DNA from: Actinomycetota bacterium
GTDB taxonomy: Bacteria > Actinomycetota > Actinomycetes > Nanopelagicales > Nanopelagicaceae
Direction of reading: 5' to 3'
Assembly (NCBI GenBank): GCA_009705025.1
Contig: WLDA01000036.1
Coordinates: forward strand, 1 to 7,731
DNA: 7,731 bases
Part shown: positions 1 through 5,018 of the stretch, in pieces
Layout of the letters: each line of letters opens with the position of its first letter
Position numbering within the stretch: the first letter of the stretch is position 1
Translations under genes and position numbers: made by a program
The notes under the pieces: generated by a model
The model's database searches: none
Told to the model about the DNA's origin: nothing
The model's input: only the letters and a program-made list of their open reading frames with translations

Positions 1-17
1 TGAATCGATATGAGAGT

Positions 18-24
18 AGGTGAG
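18..24 (+). promoter_or_regulatory. Ribosome binding site deciding the DUF4193 start
   Basis: AGGTGAG matches the 3' part of the consensus AGGAGGTGA and ends 4 nt before GTG 29. The alternative GTG at 20 lies inside this motif and has no Shine-Dalgarno of its own, so 29 is favoured. The spacing is a little short. Confidence 0.6.
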
Positions 25-28
25 AGCA

Positions 29-325
29 GTGGCAACAGATTACGACACCCCCAGAAAAACGGATGAAGAACTCCATGAAGAGTCGTTAGAAGAACTTAAA
101 GCCCAACGAGTCGATGCTCAATCCGGACAGATTGATATTGATGAAGCAGAAGCAGCTGAAACCCTAGAACTTCCTGGTGCAGATTTATCAGGTGAAGAGT
201 TAGCAGTGCGCGTTGTTCCAAAGCAAGTTGATGAATTTGCATGTTCACGTTGTTTCTTAGTTCACCATATTACGCAATTAGCGCGTGGTGAAGGCGCTAA
301 AGCTGTTTGTAAGGAATGTGCGTAA
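29..325 (+). CDS. DUF4193 family zinc-ribbon protein
   Basis: This is a small acidic protein of 98 residues whose function is not established. It matches the DUF4193 family as I know it from M. tuberculosis Rv2699c (about 100 aa). The N-terminus MATDYDTPRK, the acidic EESLEELKAQR segment, the central ELPGADLSGEEL block and PKQVDEF are all family hallmarks. The C-terminus carries two CxxC pairs, C72/C75 and C94/C97, which should form a zinc ribbon. I chose the GTG at 29 rather than the in-frame GTG at 20, because the family begins MATDYD and an AGGTGAG Shine-Dalgarno sits at 18-24 just before it. The gene runs into the convergent DUF3093 gene with only 5 bp between stop codons. Its promoter lies outside the window. 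Conservation with dut and the TrkA pair suggests a housekeeping role, but that is inference. Confidence 0.93.
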   Translation: MATDYDTPRKTDEELHEESLEELKAQRVDAQSGQIDIDEAEAAETLELPGADLSGEELAVRVVPKQVDEFACSRCFLVHHITQLARGEGAKAVCKECA

Positions 326-330
326 AAGAT

Positions 331-762
331 TTATTTGTTGAGTAGCGCGGTCAATTCTTGGCCGCGCTTACTTGTTATTAGCCAGTATGGTGTTGAATCC
401 CGAGAATCCATTACATGCATTTTTATACCTGTTGGCTGCCAAAATCTAATTCCTAAATATGCAGCGGGATCAGCATCGCGGCCTCGCACAAGTTTCAATG
501 CTGGCGCATCTAAATTTTCACACTTACCAATATATTTTTTCTCTATTCGCGCTGGCCCAACTCGTAATTCATCATTATCGATCTCGATGACTAACTTCGT
601 TTTTTGGTAAATAACCATAAGGGCAATTGTTAGAACGATGAATACAACTAGCGCCGGCGTATCACCCAGTGCTGCCCATATAGAGAGCACCATCGAGAGA
701 AAAATGAAATAAACGAATGCAATTAGCCAGATTGGGGCGCTAATCACTTCTCTATATTCCAT
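331..762 (-). CDS. DUF3093 family membrane protein
   Basis: This 143-residue protein has two predicted membrane segments near its N-terminus (about residues 11-32 and 35-52), followed by a soluble domain. The soluble part shows the DUF3093 pattern: an RGRDADPAAYLGIR block at 93-106 and a DSRDSTPYWLITSKR block at 119-133. The family is largely restricted to Actinobacteria (Rv2698 in M. tuberculosis, about 160 aa) and no biochemical role is established to my knowledge. The start ATG has no Shine-Dalgarno. Instead a TAACGT hexamer lies 7 nt upstream, so a leaderless message is likely. It is divergent from the thioesterase-dut operon and convergent with the DUF4193 gene. Its last codons contain a strong hairpin (344-368). 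The family call is firm; the function is unknown. Confidence 0.88.
   Translation of the reverse strand: MEYREVISAPIWLIAFVYFIFLSMVLSIWAALGDTPALVVFIVLTIALMVIYQKTKLVIEIDNDELRVGPARIEKKYIGKCENLDAPALKLVRGRDADPAAYLGIRFWQPTGIKMHVMDSRDSTPYWLITSKRGQELTALLNK
344..368 (+). terminator. Hairpin at the DUF4193/DUF3093 convergent junction
   Basis: An 11-bp stem with a 3-nt loop: arms AGCGCGGTCAA (344-354) and TTGGCCGCGCT (358-368), loop TTC. It begins 18 nt after the DUF4193 stop codon and lies inside the last codons of the DUF3093 gene. One pair (T351-G361) is a G-U wobble in the plus-strand RNA but an A-C mismatch in the minus-strand RNA, so the fold suits the DUF4193 transcript better. The downstream tract (TACTTGTTATT) is only mildly T-rich. 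It is plausibly a terminator, but coding constraint could also produce it. Confidence 0.45.
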
Positions 763-769
763 AGGTCTT

Positions 770-775
770 ACGTTA
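770..775 (-). promoter_or_regulatory. -10 element for the DUF3093 gene (leaderless)
   Basis: Read on the minus strand, TAACGT matches the actinobacterial -10 pattern TANNNT and ends 7 nt before the ATG (762). No Shine-Dalgarno is visible. This places the predicted transcription start at or beside the start codon. I see no clear -35. Confidence 0.5.
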
Positions 776-777
776 TC

Positions 778-796
778 GGATACTCATCGAGTAACC
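778..796. repeat. Operator-like inverted repeat between two divergent promoters
   Basis: Eight-base arms GGATACTC and GAGTAACC flank a 3-bp centre (ATC); seven of eight pairs match. The dyad fills the space between the minus-strand -10 (770-775) and the plus-strand -10 (792-797) and overlaps the latter. A repressor here could control both the DUF3093 gene and the thioesterase-dut-DUF3159 operon. No regulator can be named and chance is possible. Confidence 0.35.
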
Positions 797-797
797 T
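792..797 (+). promoter_or_regulatory. -10 element for the thioesterase-dut operon (leaderless)
   Basis: TAACCT fits TANNNT and is exactly 6 nt before the ATG at 804, the geometry expected when transcription starts at the A of the start codon. No Shine-Dalgarno is present in the 41-bp gap. Confidence 0.55.
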
Positions 798-803
798 TGC
801 ACT

Positions 804-1388
804 ATGAGTCGGGTTGCAAGTACGAGCGCTCCACAAGGTGCTTCAATTCCCGAGCGCCATCCAAAAGCTCCACCTATTGGTTCACAAATTCCATCTCACT
901 TTGGTCATTGCTTTGGTTGTGGTGAACTTCATCCAACGGGCCTACATTTAGTTGCGCATGCTGGTCAAGGCGTTGATCTCACAGCCGAATTTACTGTCAC
1001 AGAAAATCATCAAGGTGCACCAGGTCTTGCTCATGGTGGATTGCTCTCATTGGCTTTTGATGAAGCACTTGGAAAATTAATGTGGCTCCTGCGCGCTCCT
1101 GCAGTCACTGCGCGACTTGAAACAGATTTCTTACGACCTGTTCCAATGGGATCAACACTTCACATTTCAGCAAGAATTACTGGGCAAGTAAGTCGCAAAG
1201 TTTATTGCGAAGCAGAAGGTCGATTGAATTCTGTAGATGGAGAACTTGCAGTCAAGGCTGCCGCACTCTTCGTCATAGTTCCCATGAATCACTTCTTAGA
1301 CAATGCACCAAAAGAGTATTTAGAATATATTTCCAAGCACCCTGAACTTCTCGCCTTTGTTGATCCGGAGTTTGAAATAAATCCATGA
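804..1388 (+). CDS. PaaI-like hotdog-fold thioesterase
   Basis: A 194-residue protein predicted to hydrolyse acyl-CoA thioesters; the substrate is unknown. After a proline-rich, probably disordered N-terminus (about 1-30) comes a CFGCGELHPTGLHL segment (36-49) with C36 and C39, typical of actinobacterial hotdog thioesterases. The hotdog core follows: GLAHGGLLSLAFDEALG at 74-90, where H77-G78-G79 and the acidic D86/E87 on the central helix form the usual active site, then TARLETDFLRPVP at 103-115. About 35 residues follow the core. The start ATG lacks a Shine-Dalgarno but has a well-placed -10, so it is probably leaderless and first in its operon. Its TGA overlaps the dut ATG by 4 bp (ATGA), so translation is likely coupled. 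The family is secure. A link to nucleotide metabolism rests only on co-transcription with dut. Confidence 0.85.
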   Translation: MSRVASTSAPQGASIPERHPKAPPIGSQIPSHFGHCFGCGELHPTGLHLVAHAGQGVDLTAEFTVTENHQGAPGLAHGGLLSLAFDEALGKLMWLLRAPAVTARLETDFLRPVPMGSTLHISARITGQVSRKVYCEAEGRLNSVDGELAVKAAALFVIVPMNHFLDNAPKEYLEYISKHPELLAFVDPEFEINP

Positions 1389-1840
1389 AGCACTCTGTTG
1401 AAGTCCTGATCACTCGTTTAGATCCAGGCGTACCTCTACCAAGTTATGCCAAAGGTGGCGATGCTGGCGCAGATATCGTTACCCGAGTTGATGTAACTAT
1501 TGCCCCGGGGGAGCGCGCTCTTGTTCCTACAGGTATTGCAATAGCTCTTCCTGATGGTTATGCAGCTTTTGTGCACCCACGTTCTGGTCTAGCAATCAAA
1601 CATGGAGTAACTATGGTCAATGCACCAGGCACTGTTGATGCGGGTTATCGCGGTGAGCTGCAATGCATTCTTATCAATCATGATCCAAAAGATTCAATAA
1701 CTTTCAAACGTGGTGATCGAATTGCGCAACTCGTAATCCAAAAGGTCGAGCGCGCGAATTTTGTAGAAGTTCGCGAATTACCCGGGTCGGGTCGCGGCGA
1801 TGGTGGTTTTGGCTCAACTGGCATAAAGAGTGAGGGCTAA
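1385..1840 (+). CDS. dut: dUTP diphosphatase (trimeric dUTPase)
   Basis: Hydrolyses dUTP to dUMP and pyrophosphate, keeping uracil out of DNA and supplying dUMP for thymidylate synthesis. At 151 residues it has the normal length of the homotrimeric family, and all five motifs are present: GDAGADI (25-31), PRSGLA (65-70), GTVDAGYRGE (82-91), GDRIAQL (110-116) and the C-terminal arm GRGDGGFGSTG (136-146). Asp85 is the expected catalytic residue activating water, Tyr88 contacts the uracil, and Phe142 in the flexible arm should stack on the base of the bound nucleotide. The enzyme is cytosolic and Mg-dependent. The gene overlaps the thioesterase by 4 bp and the DUF3159 gene by 1 bp (TAATG), so it is the middle of a coupled operon. 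In M. tuberculosis a DUF3710 and an OB-fold gene lie between dut and the DUF3159 gene; both are absent here. Confidence 0.97.
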   Translation: MKHSVEVLITRLDPGVPLPSYAKGGDAGADIVTRVDVTIAPGERALVPTGIAIALPDGYAAFVHPRSGLAIKHGVTMVNAPGTVDAGYRGELQCILINHDPKDSITFKRGDRIAQLVIQKVERANFVEVRELPGSGRGDGGFGSTGIKSEG

Positions 1841-2451
1841 TGGAACACAAAGACGATAAAGCAAAAATCCTTGACGCACTCGGTGGCAAAAAAGGATTAT
1901 TGGATTCAGGATTACCTGCACTTTTATTCCTCATAGTTTTCAATATTTCTGATGATCTACAAGTTGCTCTCTACGGTGCAGTTGGAACTTCAATAGTTCT
2001 AACAATTATTCGACTTGCCATGAAAGACACGATCCAACATGTTATCTCTGGACTTATAGGGGTTCTCTTTTGTGCATACCTTGCAAATAGAAGTGGCAAC
2101 GCCTCAGATTTTTATATCCCTAAATTGCTTACAAATTTGGCATATGGAAGCGCATATTTGATTGCAAACTTGGTGGGATGGCCAGTCATTGGAGTAATTC
2201 TCGGCCCACTACTAGGAGAGAATTTCATGTGGCGAAAGAATCCGCAGCGCAAACGTGCATATATTCGTGCGGGTTGGCTTTGGGTTGCTTTATTCTTTGG
2301 ACGAATTGCAGTGCAATATCCAATATATAAAAGTGGCAATGTGAATTTACTCGGCACCGTAAACCTTGCAATGGGATACCCGCTATTTATTGCAACAGCA
2401 TGGGGTACGTGGATGATTTTGAAGAAAGTTCCTACTGTAAAAGCTGATTAG
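1840..2451 (+). CDS. DUF3159 family integral membrane protein
   Basis: A 203-residue polytopic membrane protein with no established function. After a charged N-terminus there is a GGKKGLLDSGLPALLF block (15-30) characteristic of DUF3159 (Rv2693c in M. tuberculosis). Roughly five or six hydrophobic segments follow, at about 22-36, 41-58, 66-83, 98-125, 143-160 and 172-195. Conserved-looking features include a basic RKNPQRKRAY loop (132-141) and FFGRIAVQYPIYKSG (152-166). The ATG overlaps the dut TAA, with a weak GAGGG 3 nt upstream, so translation probably re-initiates after dut. The 3' end overlaps the convergent TrkA gene by 4 bp. In Actinobacteria the family sits beside the TrkA pair, which hints at a link to membrane transport, but nothing in the sequence demonstrates transport. 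Confidence 0.88.
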   Translation: MEHKDDKAKILDALGGKKGLLDSGLPALLFLIVFNISDDLQVALYGAVGTSIVLTIIRLAMKDTIQHVISGLIGVLFCAYLANRSGNASDFYIPKLLTNLAYGSAYLIANLVGWPVIGVILGPLLGENFMWRKNPQRKRAYIRAGWLWVALFFGRIAVQYPIYKSGNVNLLGTVNLAMGYPLFIATAWGTWMILKKVPTVKAD

Positions 2452-3107
2452 TTATTGATAAAACAGGCTTTGATTTTATCTTCAGCAGCAGCTGATGCAA
2501 CAAAGAGAAGTTCATCACCAGCAGTAAATACATCGTGGGCCTTTGCAGTAATGACGCGGCCATCACGCACTATTGCGGCCAATGCGGCATCGTCAGGTAA
2601 TTGAATTTCTTCTACAGTCTTTCCAATACAAGAAGAAGTATCCGGAAGAGTGAGTTCAACTAAATTAGCTTGTCCTTTTTTGAAAGAGAAGAGTCGAACA
2701 ACATCGCCAACACTTACAGCCTCTTCAACGAGAGCGGCGATTATTCGTGGAGTCGATACGGCGACATCAACGCCCCATGAGGAATCAAAGAGCCATTCAT
2801 TCTTTGGGTGATTAATGCGAGCAACAACGCGTGGTACTCCATATTCAGTTTTGGCAAGCAAGGATGTAACGAGATTTACTTTGTCATCTCCAGTTGCGGC
2901 AACGAGAACCTGGCAAGTATCCAATTTCGCATTATCTAGTGCAGTGATTTCGCAAGCATCTGCCATTAACCATTCGGCATCAGGCACGCTCTCTAATTTG
3001 AGAGCCTTTGGATCTCTGTCGATAAGTAAAACTTGATGTCCATTATCTAGAAGTTCGCGAGCAATAGCGCGACCTACATTTCCTGCTCCTGCAATTGCAA
3101 TTCTCAT
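2448..3107 (-). CDS. TrkA family potassium transport regulator (CeoC-like)
   Basis: A 219-residue cytosolic TrkA/KTN-RCK protein, expected to bind NAD(H) or another nucleotide and gate a potassium transporter. The N-terminal Rossmann domain shows GAGNVG at 7-12, the acidic D30 ending beta-2, MADACE at 49-53, ATGDDKVN at 71-78 and ARINHP at 96-101. WGVDVAVSTPRIIAALVEEA (111-130) leads into a TrkA_C domain at about 135-208. It closely follows M. tuberculosis CeoC (Rv2692). It is the second gene of a two-gene operon: its ATG overlaps the upstream TGA (ATGA), with a weak GAGG before it, so the two proteins are probably made together and may assemble as a hetero-oligomer. Its TAA overlaps the DUF3159 stop on the other strand. 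No transporter gene lies in the window. Confidence 0.93.
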   Translation of the reverse strand: MRIAIAGAGNVGRAIARELLDNGHQVLLIDRDPKALKLESVPDAEWLMADACEITALDNAKLDTCQVLVAATGDDKVNLVTSLLAKTEYGVPRVVARINHPKNEWLFDSSWGVDVAVSTPRIIAALVEEAVSVGDVVRLFSFKKGQANLVELTLPDTSSCIGKTVEEIQLPDDAALAAIVRDGRVITAKAHDVFTAGDELLFVASAAAEDKIKACFINN

Positions 3108-3769
3108 GAGGCCTCATCTGGTGAATGTGAAAGTGATTTTTCGGTAGTGGCCATATCTGAATCCAGAACCATGACGTGCAAGAGATCTCCCTCTTGCAAA
3201 ACCGTATGCTCATTTGGAATTAAGGCCTCACCTAGACGAGTAATAAATGCAACACGAGCAGGAGTAATTTGATCAATGAGTAATGCCGCTTTTCCATACC
3301 AACTCTTGTGTGGATGCATCTCGGCTAATTGCACTGTTCCTGTTGCATCACGCCACTCAGAACGTGATCCTTCAGGAACAAGGCGACGCATAATTTGATC
3401 TGTTGCCCAAATAACGGTTGCAACCGTTGGGATACCAAGACGCTGATAAATTTCAGCGCGACCTGGGTCATAAATTCGCGCGACAGTATTGGCAACACCA
3501 TATGTTTCGCGTGCTACACGAGCCGCCAAAATATTTGAATTATCACCGTTACTCACAGCTGCAAATGCTTGTGCTCGCTCGATGCCAGCTTCTAGAAGAG
3601 TGTCACTATCAAAACCAACACCTGTAATTGTTAGACCTTTGAAATCTGGACCAAGACGACGGAATGCATCACGAGCTTGATCGATTATTGCAACGCTATG
3701 TCCTGCTGCCTCAAGTTCGATGGCTAAAGAGGAGCCGACTCGACCGCAACCCATAATGACAACGTGCAC
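3104..3769 (-). CDS. TrkA family potassium transport regulator (CeoB-like)
   Basis: A 221-residue protein with one TrkA_N and one TrkA_C domain, first of the TrkA pair. It has GCGRVG at 7-12, D30 at the end of beta-2, GVGFDSDTLLEAGIERAQAFAAVSNGDNSN running 50-79 and VARIYDP at 96-102; TrkA_C spans about 145-205. It resembles M. tuberculosis CeoB (Rv2691). The start is GTG: it gives MHVVIMGCGRVGS, the normal family N-terminus, and a minus-strand TAAGTT lies 7 nt upstream with no Shine-Dalgarno, so a leaderless GTG message is likely. The divergent partner is the TRAM methyltransferase, only 32 bp away. In M. tuberculosis an APC-type permease lies between these two genes and is the obvious candidate partner; it is missing here, so the regulated transporter must be encoded elsewhere. 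Confidence 0.93.
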   Translation of the reverse strand: MHVVIMGCGRVGSSLAIELEAAGHSVAIIDQARDAFRRLGPDFKGLTITGVGFDSDTLLEAGIERAQAFAAVSNGDNSNILAARVARETYGVANTVARIYDPGRAEIYQRLGIPTVATVIWATDQIMRRLVPEGSRSEWRDATGTVQLAEMHPHKSWYGKAALLIDQITPARVAFITRLGEALIPNEHTVLQEGDLLHVMVLDSDMATTEKSLSHSPDEAS

Positions 3770-3776
3770 AAGATAT

Positions 3777-3782
3777 AACTTA
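3777..3782 (-). promoter_or_regulatory. -10 element for the TrkA operon (leaderless GTG)
   Basis: On the minus strand TAAGTT fits TANNNT and is 7 nt before the GTG start at 3769. It lies 6 bp from the opposing -10 of the methyltransferase, so the two promoters cannot easily be occupied at once. Confidence 0.5.
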
Positions 3783-3788
3783 CACCCA

Positions 3789-3794
3789 TAGGCT
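3789..3794 (+). promoter_or_regulatory. -10 element for the TRAM methyltransferase (leaderless)
   Basis: TAGGCT fits TANNNT and ends 7 nt before the ATG at 3802; no Shine-Dalgarno is visible. A -35 at standard spacing would fall at about 3766-3771, overlapping the GTG start codon of the divergent TrkA gene. Confidence 0.5.
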
Positions 3795-3801
3795 TACATC
3801 T

Positions 3802-4986
3802 ATGGCATCTGAGAAGGTAACCCCGAAAAAGATGGTCGTTGGCCAACGAGTTGCCGTAACAATTGAAAAAATAGCCCACGGTGGCCACTTCATTGCCCGT
3901 CACGAAGGCGCCGTTATTTTTGTACGCCATGCAATACCGGGTGAAGAGTGCACCATTGAAATTTCAAGTGTGGGATCAAGTTTCAATAGAGGCGATGTTG
4001 TAAGCGTAGAAAAGGCATCTGTCGATCGCGTGAGTCCACCATGTTCATATGCTCATCGCTTAGGTTGTGGAGGGTGCGACTTCCAGCACATAGAAATTAG
4101 CGCTCAAAGAAAACTTAAGAGCGATGTTATTCGTGAACAATTTGCACGTATTGCCAAAATGGAAATAGATGTTGAAGTAGAAGAAGTGGGACCAGCATTG
4201 GGATGGCGCACACGTGCAACGGCTTCAGTTACTAAAAGTGGAAAAATCGGTTTCATTTCTGCGCGAAGTCATAATGTTATTGCGATTGATAATTGTCTTA
4301 TTACCGCTCCTGGAATTGAATTTTCTGCTCTTTCTAAAAAACAATGGCAGACAGGTGCGAAAATTGATTTAGCTACATCTTCAACAGGTGAAAGTTTTGT
4401 AAGTGGTGACGTCACTGAACTGATGCATGAAAAAGTTGGAGATAGAGTCTTAGAAGTAAGCAATGATTCCTTCTGGCAAAGTCACGTCAATGCGCCACAA
4501 GTTCTTACCGAAATTGTCTCTGAGTACGCAAATGTACAAAGTGGTGAACATGTTCTAGATCTCTACGGGGGCGTAGGTCTATTTACCAGCGCACTAATTG
4601 ACGCAGTTGGTCCAACTGGTCGAATTGATTTAGTTGAAGGAAGCAAAAGCGCAACTGCTGATGCAAAGAAAAATTTTAGTGCGCATTCAAATGTCAATAT
4701 TGTTACAGCATCTGTAGAGCGAGCAATTACTCGTATCGATGGGGGAGATGTAGTAATTCTGGACCCTCCTCGTGAAGGTGCCGGAAAAGAAGTTATTAGT
4801 GAACTTGCTCGCATTTCACCTCGCGCAATTGTTTATGTTGCATGTGATCCAGCAGCACTTGCTCGAGATACGACATATTTGCAAGAAGTGGGCTATTCGC
4901 TCAAAAAAATGCGCGCATTTGATCTCTTTCCTATGACACATCACATCGAAACAGTTGCACTCTATGAACACAATAAGGTATCTTGA
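3802..4986 (+). CDS. TRAM-domain (uracil-5-)-methyltransferase, RlmD/TrmA-like Fe-S class
   Basis: A 394-residue SAM-dependent enzyme predicted to make 5-methyluridine in rRNA or tRNA. An N-terminal TRAM (OB-fold, RNA-binding) domain spans about 10-70. C81, C89 and C92 (CSYAHRLGCGGC) plus C165 (DNCLI) form the expected 4Fe-4S ligand set of the RlmD/RumA class. The catalytic domain has SFWQSH (223-228, the Gln expected near the target uracil), the SAM-binding VLDLYGGVGLF (251-261), DPPR (321-324), the nucleophile C348 in YVACDPAALARD, and E383 in FPMTHHIETV as the likely general base. All key residues are intact, although the protein is compact for the family. The single gene cannot tell us whether the target is 23S rRNA or tRNA U54. 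The TGA stop (4984-4986) lies within the palindrome that precedes acnA. M. tuberculosis Rv2689c is the positional counterpart. Confidence 0.92.
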   Translation: MASEKVTPKKMVVGQRVAVTIEKIAHGGHFIARHEGAVIFVRHAIPGEECTIEISSVGSSFNRGDVVSVEKASVDRVSPPCSYAHRLGCGGCDFQHIEISAQRKLKSDVIREQFARIAKMEIDVEVEEVGPALGWRTRATASVTKSGKIGFISARSHNVIAIDNCLITAPGIEFSALSKKQWQTGAKIDLATSSTGESFVSGDVTELMHEKVGDRVLEVSNDSFWQSHVNAPQVLTEIVSEYANVQSGEHVLDLYGGVGLFTSALIDAVGPTGRIDLVEGSKSATADAKKNFSAHSNVNIVTASVERAITRIDGGDVVILDPPREGAGKEVISELARISPRAIVYVACDPAALARDTTYLQEVGYSLKKMRAFDLFPMTHHIETVALYEHNKVS

Positions 4987-4997
4987 CGTCAAGATAC
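4978..4997. promoter_or_regulatory. Perfect 20-bp palindrome upstream of acnA, probable operator
   Basis: GTATCTTGACGTCAAGATAC is self-complementary over all 20 bases, centred between 4987 and 4988. Skipping one G/T pair, two more pairs extend it to 4975-5000. It contains the methyltransferase stop codon and overlaps the proposed acnA -10. Its position suggests a repressor site controlling aconitase. In Corynebacterium the TetR-type AcnR represses acn, but the AcnR site I recall is different, so the regulator is not assigned. As RNA it would form a stem with an ACGT loop followed by TTTT (4998-5001), so it could also terminate the methyltransferase transcript. Confidence 0.7.
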
Positions 4998-5000
4998 TTT
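4995..5000 (+). promoter_or_regulatory. Candidate acnA -10 element
   Basis: TACTTT fits TANNNT; transcription would begin near 5007, giving a leader of about 12 nt that still contains the GGAG at 5009-5012. An alternative -10, TATCTT at 4979-4984, would give a leader of about 28 nt. Either core promoter is overlapped by the palindrome. Confidence 0.4.
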
Positions 5001-5008
5001 TAGAAAGT

Positions 5009-5012
5009 GGAG
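5009..5012 (+). promoter_or_regulatory. acnA ribosome binding site deciding the start
   Basis: GGAG lies 6 nt before ATG 5019, an ideal distance. It overlaps the in-frame GTG at 5007 and supports ATG 5019 as the start, giving [12 protein letters not shown], which is like the N-termini of other actinobacterial aconitases. Confidence 0.7.
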
Positions 5013-5018
5013 AACCAG

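Noticed and set aside
20..28. Upstream in-frame GTG at 20 as the DUF4193 start
   Set aside because: It lies inside the Shine-Dalgarno AGGTGAG and would add three residues before the conserved MATDYD start.
335..610. 91-codon open frame on the plus strand opposite the DUF3093 gene
   Set aside because: The minus-strand frame carries clear family motifs and membrane segments; this one has none.
1503..1520. Adjacent palindromes CCCCGGGG and GAGCGCGCTC inside dut
   Set aside because: They encode the conserved PGERAL stretch of dUTPase; a local GC-rich patch in coding sequence is the simpler explanation.
1753..1775. CGCGAA/TTCGCG inverted repeat in dut
   Set aside because: Short arms, 11-nt loop, no T-tract, well inside the gene; probably coding chance.
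4843..4878. ACDP rather than the more familiar SCNP at the methyltransferase nucleophile
   Set aside because: The cysteine and proline are kept, and to my knowledge this variant is normal in actinobacterial homologs.
5007..5018. GTG at 5007 as the acnA start
   Set aside because: It overlaps the GGAG ribosome binding site of ATG 5019 and adds MENQ, not typical of the family. It is not fully excluded, because TACTTT is 6 nt before it and a leaderless GTG is conceivable.
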